Under the pieces are notes generated by a model. That model searched no databases. It was not told where the DNA came from and was given only the letters and a program-made list of their open reading frames with translations. From contig CAKOHK010000004.1 of assembly GCA_934085595.1 (NCBI GenBank), forward strand, positions 57,262 to 121,261: 64,000 nt of DNA, written 5' to 3'. This DNA comes from an uncultured Bacilli bacterium. GTDB taxonomy: Bacteria; Bacillota_I; Bacilli_A; RF39; UBA660. Positions 17,034-25,469 of the stretch are shown in pieces (position 1 is the stretch's first letter; every line of letters starts with the position of its first letter). The position numbers and the translations under genes were made by a program.

Positions 17034-17792
17034 ATGTTTAAAGTAGGGGATTTTGTTACTAGAAAGAAGTATAATGGTGATGTTGTTTTTGTGATAGATG
17101 ATATTAGAAATAATATTGTGTATTTAAAGGGCGTTGATGTTAGATTATATGCTGATAGTGTATATGATGATTTAATTGAAGTTAAAGATTTTAAAAAAAA
17201 AGAAATAATTTCTGAAGTTCGTAGTCTTTCTAAAAGTAAATATTTTTATATTCCTTCTTTTATTCTTCATATTGATAGTGATGAGTCTTATATGAAGAGA
17301 TGTATTGAGTACTATGAAAAACAAAATATTAGGTGTCATGGTGAGGTTATAAAGGAAGTTAATCTTAAAGATAAAGTTTGTTCTTTAGTTCGTAAATATA
17401 ATCCGGGTATTGTAGTTATTACCGGGCATGATGCTCATTATAATAAGAAGAAAGATAATAAAGAATATAAGAATAGTGATTATTATATTAGTACTGTTAA
17501 AGAAATTAGAAAGTGTTTTGGTAATAATATAGTTATTTATGCTGGAGCATGTCAGAGTAATTTTGAGGGACTTATGAAAGCTGGTGCTTCTTTTGCTTCT
17601 AGTCCTGCGAGAGTTAATATACATGCTTTAGATCCAGCAATTGTTGCTAGTTATATTGCTCTTAGTGATGTTAATGAAGTGGTAGATGTATCTTTATTAT
17701 GTGATAAAACTCATTTTGGTTCTAAAGGAATTGGCGGGTTAATGATAAAAGGTACTATGTATACTGGTTATCCAAGAGGAGAAAAAATATGA
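17034..17792 (+). CDS. yabG: Sporulation-specific protease YabG
   Basis: YabG is a Cys-type protease that trims spore coat and cortex proteins in the mother cell. The 252 residues contain the family blocks GHDAHY, YAGACQSNFEGLMKAGASFASSP, HALDPA and GIGGLMI. The His of GHDAHY and Cys of GACQS are the likely catalytic pair. ATG 17034 has AAGGGG upstream. The stop overlaps veg (ATGA). Order ksgA-yabG-veg is the same as in B. subtilis. Confidence 0.92.
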   Translation: MFKVGDFVTRKKYNGDVVFVIDDIRNNIVYLKGVDVRLYADSVYDDLIEVKDFKKKEIISEVRSLSKSKYFYIPSFILHIDSDESYMKRCIEYYEKQNIRCHGEVIKEVNLKDKVCSLVRKYNPGIVVITGHDAHYNKKKDNKEYKNSDYYISTVKEIRKCFGNNIVIYAGACQSNFEGLMKAGASFASSPARVNIHALDPAIVASYIALSDVNEVVDVSLLCDKTHFGSKGIGGLMIKGTMYTGYPRGEKI

Positions 17793-18001
17793 ATATTAAT
17801 ATAATTAAAAATAAGATTAATTTACTTAAGGGAAGTAAAGTTAAATTAAAGGTGTACTTAGGGAGAAATAAATATGAATATTTAACAGGAAATATAGAGA
17901 ATCTTCATAATAATTTATTTACTGTTAATACTAATCTTGGAGTTAGATCTTTTACTTATTCAGATGTACTTATTAAAAATGTAATTGTTAGTAAAATTTG
18001 A
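17789..18001 (+). CDS. veg: Veg-like protein
   Basis: A 70-residue protein with an SH3-like beta fold predicted from its pattern. It has the Veg features KGSKVKLKVYLGRNK and the C-terminal SFTYSDVLIKNV, which corresponds to SYADILT in B. subtilis Veg. Veg stimulates biofilm genes in B. subtilis, but its biochemical role is unclear. It overlaps yabG by 4 bp and is followed by the spoVG promoter. Confidence 0.75.
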   Translation: MNINIIKNKINLLKGSKVKLKVYLGRNKYEYLTGNIENLHNNLFTVNTNLGVRSFTYSDVLIKNVIVSKI

Positions 18002-18010
18002 CAAAAATAC

Positions 18011-18039
18011 TTGATATTGATTATTTTATGATGTACAAT
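18011..18039 (+). promoter_or_regulatory. spoVG promoter
   Basis: TTGATA (18011-18016) and TACAAT (18034-18039) are separated by 17 bp. A second TTGACA at 17998 lies just upstream. This looks like sigma-A; I see no clear sigma-H pattern, although spoVG is a sigma-H gene in B. subtilis. Confidence 0.55.
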
Positions 18040-18069
18040 AATATTGACTAAATGTAAGGAGGTAATACA

Positions 18070-18348
18070 ATGGAAATTACATCAGTTAAAATTCGTAAAG
18101 TTGAGAAAGAAAATTCTAGAATGAAAGGTATTGCATCTGTAGTTGTTGATAATGCTATTGCTATTCATGATATTAGAATAATTGAAGGTGATAATAATTT
18201 ATTTATTGCAATGCCTAGTCGTAAGACTCCAGCTGGAGAATACAAAGATATAGTTCATCCTATTAATCAAGAAGTTAGAACTATGTTTGAAAAAGAAATA
18301 CTAGATGCTTATGATAATGCCGAGGAAGAGGCTAAGGAAGAAGAATAG
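18070..18348 (+). CDS. spoVG: SpoVG, RNA-binding regulator
   Basis: A small, widely conserved nucleic-acid-binding regulator of 92 residues. Family blocks are EITSVKIRKV at the start, SVVVDNAIAIHDIRIIEG and FIAMPSRKTPAGEYKDIVHPI. The tail is strongly acidic. The Shine-Dalgarno AAGGAGG is ideal, suggesting high expression. It stands alone between its own promoter and a terminator. Confidence 0.96.
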   Translation: MEITSVKIRKVEKENSRMKGIASVVVDNAIAIHDIRIIEGDNNLFIAMPSRKTPAGEYKDIVHPINQEVRTMFEKEILDAYDNAEEEAKEEE

Positions 18349-18354
18349 TATATT

Positions 18355-18377
18355 GAACTCTATATGAGTTCTTTTTT
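18355..18377 (+). terminator. spoVG terminator
   Basis: GAACTC (18355-18360) and GAGTTC (18366-18371) form a stem with loop TATAT, followed by six T. Confidence 0.65.
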
Positions 18378-18404
18378 CATATTATATAAATTTCTTCATA
18401 TAAT
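18377..18404 (+). promoter_or_regulatory. Sigma-E-like mother-cell promoter before yabP
   Basis: TCATATT (18377-18383) and CATATAAT (18397-18404) match the sigma-E consensus elements kmATATT and CATACAAT, apart from one base in the -10 and a 13-bp spacer instead of 14. yabP is a known sigma-E gene in Bacillus, which makes the match meaningful despite the AT-rich background. Confidence 0.55.
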
Positions 18405-18424
18405 TATTTTGAGGAGAATAGAAT

Positions 18425-18709
18425 ATGGATAAAACTAGTATAAGTGAACTTAATCATAATGTTAGTATTATTGACAGAAAGAATGTTAGTATAACTGGAG
18501 TTAAAAAATTAAATAGTTTTGATGAAACGGAGTTCTTTGTAGATAGTGTACTTGGACAAATGATTATAAAGGGAGAGGGACTTGAGCTTCTTAAACTTGA
18601 TACATATCAAGGAAGTTTAGCTATTAAAGGTACTATTAGTTCTGTTATATATTTAGATAATAATGGTAAAAAGAAAAGTGAAGCAATGCTTGCTAGGTTA
18701 TTTAAATGA
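18425..18709 (+). CDS. yabP: Sporulation protein YabP
   Basis: YabP is needed for spore cortex/coat formation in the mother cell. The 94 residues show the family pattern HNVSIIDRKNVSITGVKKLNSFDETEF and the central GLELLKLDTYQGSLAIKG split by short strands. GAGGAG precedes ATG 18425. The stop overlaps yabQ (ATGA), so the pair is co-translated, as in other spore formers. Confidence 0.92.
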   Translation: MDKTSISELNHNVSIIDRKNVSITGVKKLNSFDETEFFVDSVLGQMIIKGEGLELLKLDTYQGSLAIKGTISSVIYLDNNGKKKSEAMLARLFK

Positions 18710-18981
18710 TGGAAATTAAATTGCAACTTTTTTCTTTTTTTGTGTCTTTTGTGTATGGCTTTTTAATATTTATATCTTTTAATAATATTAAGATGTTTTT
18801 GTATAGTAATAATAATGTTATAAATTTATTTAATTCTATATTATATTTTAGTTTAGTGTTTGTTATATATTTTATTATTTTATATAAGATTAATGGTGGT
18901 AATATTCATATATATTTTTTAATAACTGTTTTGTTTTCTTTTTTACTTTTTAGATATCTTAAAAAAGCTTTACGAAAATAA
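18706..18981 (+). CDS. yabQ: Sporulation membrane protein YabQ
   Basis: A 91-residue protein with three or four membrane segments, placed immediately after and overlapping yabP. Sequence similarity to the YabQ family is only general (SFVYGFLIF near the N terminus, Arg/Lys-rich C terminus), so the call leans on synteny yabP-yabQ-divIC. In B. subtilis YabQ is essential for the spore cortex. Confidence 0.78.
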   Translation: MMEIKLQLFSFFVSFVYGFLIFISFNNIKMFLYSNNNVINLFNSILYFSLVFVIYFIILYKINGGNIHIYFLITVLFSFLLFRYLKKALRK

Positions 18982-19002
18982 TGTCAAAATATTTCTATTT
19001 TA

Positions 19003-19031
19003 TTGTATTTTATTAGCCATTTGATTATAAT
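19003..19031 (+). promoter_or_regulatory. divIC promoter
   Basis: TTGTAT (19003-19008) and TATAAT (19026-19031) with a 17-bp spacer. This gives divIC a vegetative promoter independent of yabPQ. Confidence 0.6.
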
Positions 19032-19055
19032 TATATATGAAAATGGAGAGGTGTA

Positions 19056-19352
19056 ATGAAAAAACTTAGTCCTAAGACAAGATTTAGAGTAACTTTTTTG
19101 GGAATATGTGTTATAATATCTTTTTGTATATTTAGTTATACTCTATTTTCTAAGTGCTTAGAAGTACATAACAATAATAAAGAAAATGATAGATTAAATG
19201 AATTATATAATGAAAAACTTAGTGAAGAAGAGAAACTTAAAAGTGAAATAAATAAACTTAAAGATCCAGAATATTTGGCTAGATATACTAGAGAGAAATA
19301 TTTATACTCTGCTAAAGATGAAATTATTATTAAAATAGAAGACAAGAAATAG
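19056..19352 (+). CDS. divIC: Septum formation protein DivIC/FtsB family
   Basis: A bitopic division protein of 98 residues: short cytoplasmic N terminus, membrane segment about 12-31, a coiled coil (about 35-70), then the family motif KLKDPEYLARYTREKYLYSAKDEIII. It works with FtsL and DivIB at the septum. It precedes tilS and ftsH as in B. subtilis, although spoIIE is missing from this interval. GAGAGG lies upstream of the ATG. Confidence 0.92.
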   Translation: MKKLSPKTRFRVTFLGICVIISFCIFSYTLFSKCLEVHNNNKENDRLNELYNEKLSEEEKLKSEINKLKDPEYLARYTREKYLYSAKDEIIIKIEDKK

Positions 19353-19367
19353 AAAGGCATGTTATAT

Positions 19368-20693
19368 ATGAATGATATTATAGACTATATTAGAAATGAT
19401 ATAGGGCTTATGAAAAATGATAGAATTGTTGTAGGTGTTTCTGGTGGACCTGATTCTATGGCGTTACTTGATATATTAAATACTATTAAAAGTGATATGA
19501 ATTTAGTTTTAATATGCGCTCATGTTAATCATAATAAGAGAAAAGAAAGTGATCAAGAACAAGAAGATTTACATGATTATTGTACTAAAAATAATATTAT
19601 ATTTGAGTGTATTAAAGTAAATGAGTGGGGTGATGATAATTTCCATAATGAAGCTAGAACTTTAAGATACAATTTCTTTGAAGAACTTGTTAATAATTAT
19701 GGAGCTAAATATTTGATGACTGCTCATCATGCTGATGATTTAATAGAAACTATACTTATGAGAATAGTTAGAGGTTCTACATTAAAAGGGTATAGTGGAT
19801 TTGCTAGAGTTGTTGATAGAGGTAAATATAAAATAGTAAGACCTTTGATTACTAAGACTAAAGATGAATTATTAAAATATGTACAAGAAAATAATATAAA
19901 TTATGCGATAGATTCATCTAATAATGAAGATCATTATACTAGAAATAGATATAGACACACTGTTATACCTTTTTTAAAGAAAGAAGATCCTAATGTTCAT
20001 AAGAAGTTTTTGAAGTTTAGTGAGACTTTACTTCAAGATAGTGAGTTTATTGATAATGAAACTAAAAAAGTATTTAATAAAGTAGTTCATGATGGTATAA
20101 TTGACATTAGGGCGTTTCTTGAACTTGATAGAGTTATAGGTGAAAAGATAATATATAATATTTTTGAAAAGATATATGGTGATGATTTAATTATAGTTTC
20201 CGATGTTCATGTTATGCTTATACTTGATTTAATTAAATCTAATAAAGTTAATAGTATAGTTCATTTACCTAATAATGTAGTTGCTGTTAAAGCTTATAAT
20301 GAAATAATGTTTGATTATTTTGAAGATAAAGAAACTATATATGAAATTGAATTATATGACAAAGTTAATTTGCCAAATGGGAAAAATATTGATATTATAG
20401 AGAGTAGTAGTGATACAAGTAATTATGTTACAAGGCTTAAAAAGAGTGAAATTAAGTTACCATTGTATGTAAGAAATAGAAAAAATGGAGATAGAATAGC
20501 TGTTAAGGGACTTGATGGAACTAAGAAAGTTAATGAAATATTTATTAATAGTAAGATAAAGACTAGTGATAGGAATAATCAACCTATTGTACTTGATGCG
20601 CTAGATAATATAGTTTGGATACCTGGTATTAAAAAATCTAAATATGATAAAGATATTGATGAAGATTATGATATAATATTAAGGTATTATTAA
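19368..20693 (+). CDS. tilS: tRNA(Ile)-lysidine synthase TilS
   Basis: TilS converts C34 of tRNA-Ile(CAU) to lysidine. The PP-loop SGGPDS lies at residues 28-33, followed by HVNHNKR and the HHADDLIET motif. The C-terminal TilS domain (LPLYVRNRKNGDRI) is complete; 441 residues. ATG 19368 is chosen because the GAAAGG Shine-Dalgarno abuts the earlier ATG 19359. It ends 10 bases before ftsH. Confidence 0.95.
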   Translation: MNDIIDYIRNDIGLMKNDRIVVGVSGGPDSMALLDILNTIKSDMNLVLICAHVNHNKRKESDQEQEDLHDYCTKNNIIFECIKVNEWGDDNFHNEARTLRYNFFEELVNNYGAKYLMTAHHADDLIETILMRIVRGSTLKGYSGFARVVDRGKYKIVRPLITKTKDELLKYVQENNINYAIDSSNNEDHYTRNRYRHTVIPFLKKEDPNVHKKFLKFSETLLQDSEFIDNETKKVFNKVVHDGIIDIRAFLELDRVIGEKIIYNIFEKIYGDDLIIVSDVHVMLILDLIKSNKVNSIVHLPNNVVAVKAYNEIMFDYFEDKETIYEIELYDKVNLPNGKNIDIIESSSDTSNYVTRLKKSEIKLPLYVRNRKNGDRIAVKGLDGTKKVNEIFINSKIKTSDRNNQPIVLDALDNIVWIPGIKKSKYDKDIDEDYDIILRYY

Positions 20694-20703
20694 GGAGGAG
20701 ATA

Positions 20704-22626
20704 ATGAATATTAAGAAAAATAATAAGAAGATATTTAATTTAACACCATATTTAGTATTAATTATAGTTATATTTTGTACTTATTTGTTTTTAGATACAG
20801 CTAGTACTAAAATTAATGAAATTGATTATTCTGATTTGGTTAAAGAAATAAATAATGGTAATGCTACTGAGATAGCTGTTACTCCTAAGAGTGATGCTGG
20901 AGTATATGTTATAACAGGTAAACTTAAGAATTATAAGAAGGGTGAAGTATTTAGTACTCAGATTCCTTATACTGATAGTGTTATAACACCTATATATGAA
21001 AGTGCTCAGAATATGGGAGTACCTGTTACTACTAATAAGAATGCTGATAATAGTACATGGCTTTATATACTTGTTAATATAGTACCTATTGTTATATTTG
21101 GTGTTCTTGCATATTTTATGCTTATTAAACTAGGTAATAATGGTAAAGGAACATTTGATTTTGGTAAGAGTAAAGCTAAATTATCTGATGATAATAATAG
21201 AAAGACTTTTAAAGATGTTGCTGGTCTTAATGAAGAAAAAGAAGAAGTTCGTGAACTAATTGATTTCTTAAAGAATCCTAAAAAGTTTACTAAAATGGGA
21301 GCTAGAATACCTAAAGGAGTACTTTTAGTTGGGCCTCCAGGAACTGGTAAAACTTTACTTGCTAAGGCTATTGCTGGAGAGGCAAAAGTTCCATTCTATT
21401 TTATAAGTGGTTCAGATTTTGTTGAATTGTTTGTAGGTGTTGGTGCTTCAAGAGTTAGAGATATGTTTAAACAAGCTAAACAAACTGCTCCATGTCTAAT
21501 ATTTATAGATGAAATAGATGCAGTTGGTAGAGAGAGAGGAACTGGACTTGGTGGTGGACATGATGAAAGAGAACAAACATTAAATCAATTACTTACTGAA
21601 ATGGATGGTTTTGGTGAGAATGAAGGTATTATAATACTTGCGGCTACTAATAGACCTGATGTTCTTGATCCTGCTCTTCTTAGACCTGGTAGATTTGATA
21701 GACAAGTTACTGTTAGTAAACCAGATATTAGAGAAAGAGAAGCTATATTAAAAGTTCATGCTAAAAATAAGCCTCTTGCTGATAGTGTAGAACTTAAACA
21801 TATTGCAGAGAGAACACCTGGATATTCTGGTGCTGATCTTGAAAACTTACTTAATGAAGCTGCTTTACTTGCGGTTAGACGTGATAAAGATAAAATAACT
21901 ATGGATGAAATAGATGAAGCTAGTGATAGGGTATTAATGGGACCTGCTAAAACTAGTAGAAAAGTTACAGAGTATGAAAAGAAAATAGTAGCATATCATG
22001 AAAGTGGTCATGCTGTTGCTGGTATAGTTCTTCCTAATGGAGAAGAAGTACATAAGATAACTATTATTCCTAGAGGTATGGCTGGTGGATATACACAAAT
22101 GCTTCCTAAAGAAGAAAGAACACTTGTATATACTAAGAATGAATTATTAGAACAAATTATTACTTTATTATCAGGACGTGCTAGCGAAGAGACATATATG
22201 GATGAAATAAGCACTGGTGCTAGTGATGATTTAAAGAGAGCTACTAAAATAGCAAGAAGTATGGTTACTGAATATGGTATGAGTTCACTTGGACCTATGC
22301 AATTTGAACATAGAAGTGAAAGTGTATTCTTAGGTAGAGATTATAATCAAACTAAAAACTTTTCTGATCAAGTAGCATTATTAATAGATCAAGAAGTTAA
22401 AAAAATAATAGATGATTGTTATAAAGAAGCTAAAAAGATAGTTAAAGAAAATAAGAAACTTATTGATGTACTTGCTCAAACATTAATTGAAAAAGAAACA
22501 ATTACTAAAGAAGAAATTGAAAGTGTTGTTGAGGCAAATAGTGATTATAGATTTGATAAAGATGATAAAGTTATTAATAATGATGAAGATGATCAGAGTA
22601 TAAGTGAAGAAATTAAAGTAAAGTAG
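20704..22626 (+). CDS. ftsH: ATP-dependent zinc metalloprotease FtsH
   Basis: A membrane-bound AAA+ protease of 640 residues for membrane and cytosolic quality control. Two membrane segments (about 12-30 and 118-140) flank an extracytoplasmic loop. Walker A GPPGTGKT is near residue 210, Walker B IFIDEIDAVG follows, then the SRH with RPDVLDPALLRPGRFD, and the zinc motif HESGH near 432. The tail is acidic and low complexity. AAGGAGGAG precedes ATG 20704. Confidence 0.97.
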   Translation: MNIKKNNKKIFNLTPYLVLIIVIFCTYLFLDTASTKINEIDYSDLVKEINNGNATEIAVTPKSDAGVYVITGKLKNYKKGEVFSTQIPYTDSVITPIYESAQNMGVPVTTNKNADNSTWLYILVNIVPIVIFGVLAYFMLIKLGNNGKGTFDFGKSKAKLSDDNNRKTFKDVAGLNEEKEEVRELIDFLKNPKKFTKMGARIPKGVLLVGPPGTGKTLLAKAIAGEAKVPFYFISGSDFVELFVGVGASRVRDMFKQAKQTAPCLIFIDEIDAVGRERGTGLGGGHDEREQTLNQLLTEMDGFGENEGIIILAATNRPDVLDPALLRPGRFDRQVTVSKPDIREREAILKVHAKNKPLADSVELKHIAERTPGYSGADLENLLNEAALLAVRRDKDKITMDEIDEASDRVLMGPAKTSRKVTEYEKKIVAYHESGHAVAGIVLPNGEEVHKITIIPRGMAGGYTQMLPKEERTLVYTKNELLEQIITLLSGRASEETYMDEISTGASDDLKRATKIARSMVTEYGMSSLGPMQFEHRSESVFLGRDYNQTKNFSDQVALLIDQEVKKIIDDCYKEAKKIVKENKKLIDVLAQTLIEKETITKEEIESVVEANSDYRFDKDDKVINNDEDDQSISEEIKVK

Positions 22627-22650
22627 ATGTCTTATGATATTTACTTTTTC
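22615..22650 (+). terminator. Probable ftsH terminator enclosing the stop codon
   Basis: AAAGTAAA (22615-22622) pairs with TTTACTTT (22640-22647), followed by T. The stop TAG (22624-22626) is in the large loop. The stem is A/T-rich, so strength is uncertain. Confidence 0.45.
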
Positions 22651-22659
22651 TTTGGTTTA

Positions 22660-22688
22660 TTTAAAATTATTTAAAATAATGATATAAT
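22660..22688 (+). promoter_or_regulatory. Promoter of the tsaB-rimI-tsaD operon
   Basis: TATAAT at 22683-22688, with a weak TTTAAA -35 at 22660-22665 and a 17-bp spacer. It lies 18 bases before tsaB. Confidence 0.45.
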
Positions 22689-22706
22689 ATGTGTGCGAGG
22701 TGAAGT

Positions 22707-23252
22707 ATGATATTATTTATAGATACTCATGATAGTTTAATTACTATAGGTATTAAAACTGATAATGAGTTATTAACAAAGACAAAAGAGAGCGAATATA
22801 GTCATTCTAAATATGTTATGCCTATGATTAAAGAGTTATTTGATGAAAGTAATTTAGATGTTCATGATTTAAAAGAAATAGTAGTAGTTAATGGACCTGG
22901 TAGTTTTACTGGGATTAGAATAGGTCTTACTATAGCTAAAACTATGGCTTATAGTCTTGATATAAGTATTAAAAGTATATCTAGTTTAACTGCTTATTTA
23001 GTTAGTAATGATAGTAATAGTGATAAGATGTGTTTAATAGAAGATAATAAGGGATATTATGTTAGTGTTTTTGATAAAGATAATAATAGTATTATTCCTG
23101 AATGTTATACTGAAGAAGTTAATTATAATTATCCTGTTATTGAAAATAAACTTGATATAGAGAAGATATTAAATTATGTTAGTAAATTACCTAATGATGA
23201 TTATTATCATATCAAGGCTAATTATGTTAAGAAAATAGAGGTAGAAAAATGA
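22707..23252 (+). CDS. tsaB: t6A biosynthesis protein TsaB
   Basis: TsaB scaffolds TsaD and TsaE in making threonylcarbamoyl-adenosine at A37 of ANN-decoding tRNAs. It is short at 181 residues; the C-terminal half is reduced. The N-terminal actin-like lobe is clear (LFIDTHDSLI, VVNGPGSFTGIRIGL). It overlaps rimI by 4 bp in the standard tsaB-rimI-tsaD order. Confidence 0.9.
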   Translation: MILFIDTHDSLITIGIKTDNELLTKTKESEYSHSKYVMPMIKELFDESNLDVHDLKEIVVVNGPGSFTGIRIGLTIAKTMAYSLDISIKSISSLTAYLVSNDSNSDKMCLIEDNKGYYVSVFDKDNNSIIPECYTEEVNYNYPVIENKLDIEKILNYVSKLPNDDYYHIKANYVKKIEVEK

Positions 23253-23581
23253 TAAAGAAAGAGATTGTTTCTGATTTAGATAGTGTATATAATTATTATG
23301 ATGGTGATGTTGTTCTTGGATATATTGAGGTTAGAAATATAGACGGTATAGTTGATATTATTAATGTTTATACTAGTCCTGAATATAGAAGAAAAGGTAT
23401 TGCTAGTAGTTTATTTAAGTATTTATTTGAACATGAAGATTATAGTAGAATAATGCTTGAAGTAAATGAAAATAATTTGGAAGCTATTAGATTATATTCT
23501 AAACTTGGTTTTAATGAGATAAGTGTTAGAGAAAGATATTATGGTTCTGATACGGCTATTATTATGGAGAAGGTGAAGTAA
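23249..23581 (+). CDS. rimI: Ribosomal-protein-S18-type N-acetyltransferase RimI
   Basis: A GNAT acetyltransferase with the acetyl-CoA loop RRKGIASSLF and the C-terminal NLEAIRLYSKLGF motif typical of RimI. At 110 residues it lacks roughly 40 N-terminal residues relative to usual RimI, although ATG 23249 overlaps the tsaB stop and looks correct. It overlaps tsaD by one base. The target is inferred from operon and family. Confidence 0.85.
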   Translation: MIKKEIVSDLDSVYNYYDGDVVLGYIEVRNIDGIVDIINVYTSPEYRRKGIASSLFKYLFEHEDYSRIMLEVNENNLEAIRLYSKLGFNEISVRERYYGSDTAIIMEKVK

Positions 23582-24588
23582 TGAAAGATGTTTATATTTT
23601 GGCTATTGAGTCTTCTTGTGATGAAACTAGTGTTAGTATAGTTCGTAATGGTAGAGATGATATAGCGACTATTATTAATAGTCAAATTGATGTTCATACT
23701 AAGTATGGTGGTGTTGTTCCTGAAGTTGCTAGTAGACTTCATTTAGAAAATATTACTATGTGTATTAATGAATGTTTAGTTAAAGCTAATATGAAAATAG
23801 ATGATGTTGATGCGATTGCGTGTACTTATGCTCCGGGACTTCTTGGTAGTCTTCTTGTTGGTGTTGAAGCTGCTAAAGTGCTTAGTTATGTGTTTAATAA
23901 ACCTCTTATTGGTGTTAATCATATGATGGGGCATATATGTGCTAATAATATAGGTAATGATTTGCCTTATCCTTTACTTGCTCTTATTGTAAGTGGTGGT
24001 CATACTGATTTGATTTCTATGAATAGTGAAGATGATTTTAAGTATTTAGGTCAAACTTTAGATGATGCGATAGGGGAAGCTTATGATAAAGTGGCTCGTA
24101 TTTTGGATTTACCTTATCCTGGTGGACCTAATGTTGAAAAGTATGCTAGTATGGGTAATAATACATATAAGATGCCAACAATACTAAATGATGATTCTTA
24201 TAATTTTAGTTTTAGTGGTATAAAGAGTCATGTAAATAATTTAGTTCATAATGAAAAACAAAGAGGTAATGAAGTTAATAAGTATGATATAGCTTGTTCT
24301 TTTCAAACTACTGTTACTAATTTACTTGTTTCTAAAGTTAAAAAGGCTTTAATAGATGGAAACTTTAAAACGTTTATTATGAGTGGTGGTGTAGCTAGTA
24401 ATAATTATATTAGGACTGCTCTTAGAGAGATGTGTGATAGTATTAATGTTAAGATGTATGTTCCTGATAAGATATATTGTACTGATAATGCTACGATGAT
24501 TGGGGCTGCTGCATATATATTATATAAAAATAATAAGTTTAGTGATTTAAGTCTTAATGCTCGTAGTAATGCTAAAATTGGTGAATAA
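23581..24588 (+). CDS. tsaD: tRNA threonylcarbamoyladenosine transferase TsaD
   Basis: The catalytic subunit for t6A37. The metal-binding HxxxH is HMMGH in GVNHMMGH. Other family blocks are AIESSCDETSVSI at the start, VVPEVASRLH, TYAPGLLGSLLVG, VSGGHTDL, and MSGGVASNNYIR. At 335 residues it is full length. It is the last gene of the operon and is followed by a convergent terminator. Confidence 0.97.
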   Translation: MKDVYILAIESSCDETSVSIVRNGRDDIATIINSQIDVHTKYGGVVPEVASRLHLENITMCINECLVKANMKIDDVDAIACTYAPGLLGSLLVGVEAAKVLSYVFNKPLIGVNHMMGHICANNIGNDLPYPLLALIVSGGHTDLISMNSEDDFKYLGQTLDDAIGEAYDKVARILDLPYPGGPNVEKYASMGNNTYKMPTILNDDSYNFSFSGIKSHVNNLVHNEKQRGNEVNKYDIACSFQTTVTNLLVSKVKKALIDGNFKTFIMSGGVASNNYIRTALREMCDSINVKMYVPDKIYCTDNATMIGAAAYILYKNNKFSDLSLNARSNAKIGE

Positions 24589-24617
24589 AAAAAATCTTCT
24601 TTTTGAAGACTTTTTTA
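24589..24617. terminator. Bidirectional terminator between tsaD and the minus-strand gene
   Basis: TCTTC (24595-24599) and GAAGA (24606-24610) with A and T runs on either side. It serves tsaD on the plus strand and the convergent gene ending at 24615 on the minus strand. Confidence 0.65.
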
Positions 24618-25028
24618 TTTCATTTTTTTATTGATTTCATTAGTATTTTCAAATATTTTAAGTGTTACTAACATGAATTCATATACAACTCTTAAAATTA
24701 AGTTTCCAAGAACTAATGTTACTAAGAATATTAAGAAACTTGTACTAATTAATCCGAATGATGCTAGTGTTATATAAATAGCACCGATTAAATATGTAAT
24801 TTTTAAGAATGATGTGATTATCATTTTATCAAACTTTACATATTCGTATAGTTTAGCCATAAATCCTGTGTATTTTTTCTCATTTGTTTTTGAGAATACA
24901 GTGAAATATAAACATATTCCTCCGATTATAGCTATTACAAGTGCTATTACACCCCAGATGCCTACATCTGCTAATTGAGTACTGCTACTAGTAGCTCCTA
25001 GGCCTCCCGTATAATCATAATCGTACAT
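24615..25028 (-). CDS. Membrane protein, DUF4282-like
   Basis: 137 residues. A Gly/Tyr/Ser-rich N terminus is followed by a membrane segment (about 25-47), then a region resembling DUF4282: FDKMIITSFLKITY, two more hydrophobic segments, and RVVYEFMLVTLKIFEN near the end. The function of DUF4282 proteins is unknown. GGAGG precedes its ATG. It may share transcription with the leftward genes upstream. The family match is by eye only. Confidence 0.65.
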   Translation of the reverse strand: MYDYDYTGGLGATSSSTQLADVGIWGVIALVIAIIGGICLYFTVFSKTNEKKYTGFMAKLYEYVKFDKMIITSFLKITYLIGAIYITLASFGLISTSFLIFLVTLVLGNLILRVVYEFMLVTLKIFENTNEINKKMK

Positions 25029-25076
25029 TACTACTCCTCCTTCTTATTTTATTTTATCAAATTAAAATAGTTTTGT

Positions 25077-25469
25077 CTATTTCTTTAATATAATATTCAT
25101 TATAATATATGAAAATGGAACTGCGATTATACTTGAAAGTAATCCTGCATATTTTTCTGGTATTAAAAGTATTTCTACTATTAAGCTTAATCCAACTGTT
25201 TGCATAAAGAATGTCGGTATTCCTGATAGAGGAAATGCTATATATTTTTTTAAACTTGGTTTTACTTTATAGTTATATTTACAGTTTAGAAAGAATGATA
25301 TTGTCATTGATATTAGATATGCAATTATACTTGATATTAAATAGTGTGTTTTATTTAACATTAATATGTATAAACCATTATATATAATTGTGTTTATAAT
25401 ACCTATTATTACAAATATTATAAAGTGTTTTGATATGAATAGTTCTTTTAGTTTATAGTATATCTTCAT
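25077..25469 (-). CDS. GtrA-family membrane protein
   Basis: About 130 residues with four membrane helices, recognised by FVIIGIINTIIYNGLYI at the N terminus and SFFLNCKYNYK in the middle, both typical of GtrA. GtrA proteins are thought to flip or assist polyprenyl-linked sugars made by the partner glycosyltransferase, whose gene is directly upstream and overlaps. The start used is the ATG at 25469, spaced properly from GAAAGG; ATG 25478 is nine bases further upstream but abuts the Shine-Dalgarno. Confidence 0.85.
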   Translation of the reverse strand: MKIYYKLKELFISKHFIIFVIIGIINTIIYNGLYILMLNKTHYLISSIIAYLISMTISFFLNCKYNYKVKPSLKKYIAFPLSGIPTFFMQTVGLSLIVEILLIPEKYAGLLSSIIAVPFSYIIMNIILKK

